A stretch of 64,000 nucleotides of DNA, from the NCBI RefSeq assembly GCF_949628215.1, contig NC_134282.1, positions 14,178,723 through 14,242,722 of the forward strand. The letters run 5' to 3'. This document shows, piece by piece, positions 63,992 through 64,000 of the stretch. The DNA comes from Phalacrocorax aristotelis (lineage: Eukaryota > Chordata > Aves > Suliformes > Phalacrocoracidae). Position 1 is the stretch's first letter. Each line of letters starts with the position of its first letter. Both the position numbers and the translations under genes were made by a program. A model generated the notes under the pieces. It was given only the letters and a program-made list of their open reading frames with translations, did no database searches and had not been told where the DNA came from.

Positions 63992-64000
63992 CAGAAATCT

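Larger units (their letters stand above)
58700..64000. other. gene desert, right part
   Basis: AT-rich, low-CpG sequence without any frame over about 100 codons. No gene, promoter or poly(A) unit that I can support. It ends in a 17-base G run at 63975-63991. Confidence 0.55.

Overview
This 64 kb window is vertebrate nuclear DNA, most likely from a bird. It carries the head-to-head ZIC4/ZIC1 locus and a long gene-free 3' flank. The gene identification rests on the ZIC1 protein, which is complete here: 445 codons in three exons, with five C2H2 fingers and the conserved ZIC N-terminal and C-terminal motifs. The bird assignment rests on a solo LTR near 43.4-44.0 kb that I recognise as an avian endogenous-retrovirus LTR type, and on degraded CR1 and old amniote repeats. 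I cannot name the species.

Layout. Positions 1-6.6 kb hold the 5' part of ZIC4 on the minus strand. One short coding exon (3414-3498) carries the ZIC4 N-terminus. A probable upstream 5' exon ends at 6202 with a consensus donor. The zinc-finger exons of ZIC4 lie off the left edge. A very GC-rich CpG island (about 4.7-6.2 kb) lies between the two exons. Positions 6.6-9.0 kb are the shared ZIC4/ZIC1 intergenic region, with AT-rich, enhancer-like sequence and a possible upstream ZIC1 5' exon. Positions 9.0-14.0 kb are ZIC1 on the plus strand: CpG promoter, 5' UTR with a CTG repeat, three coding exons, and a 3' UTR with three Pumilio-type sites, a G-rich tract and two poly(A) signals. Positions 14-23 kb alternate AT-rich blocks, which look like conserved regulatory sequence, with a series of CpG islands that no recognised gene explains. 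From 23 kb to the right edge there is about 41 kb of AT-rich gene desert with no gene I can support. It holds old interspersed repeats, the solo LTR, a near-perfect hairpin beside it and a few candidate CTCF sites.

How the genes work together. ZIC1 and ZIC4 are sister zinc-finger transcription factors of the dorsal neural tube, neural crest, cerebellum and somites. They are arranged divergently in vertebrates and share regulatory DNA. The CpG-island cluster plus a flanking desert is the usual architecture of a Polycomb-regulated developmental gene. No bacterial, phage or CRISPR-type system is present. The most interesting points are the ZIC4 5' splice structure, the stop-free in-frame ZIC1 intron 2, unexplained promoter-like signals at 5.6 kb and 19.1 kb, and the 44.0 kb hairpin.
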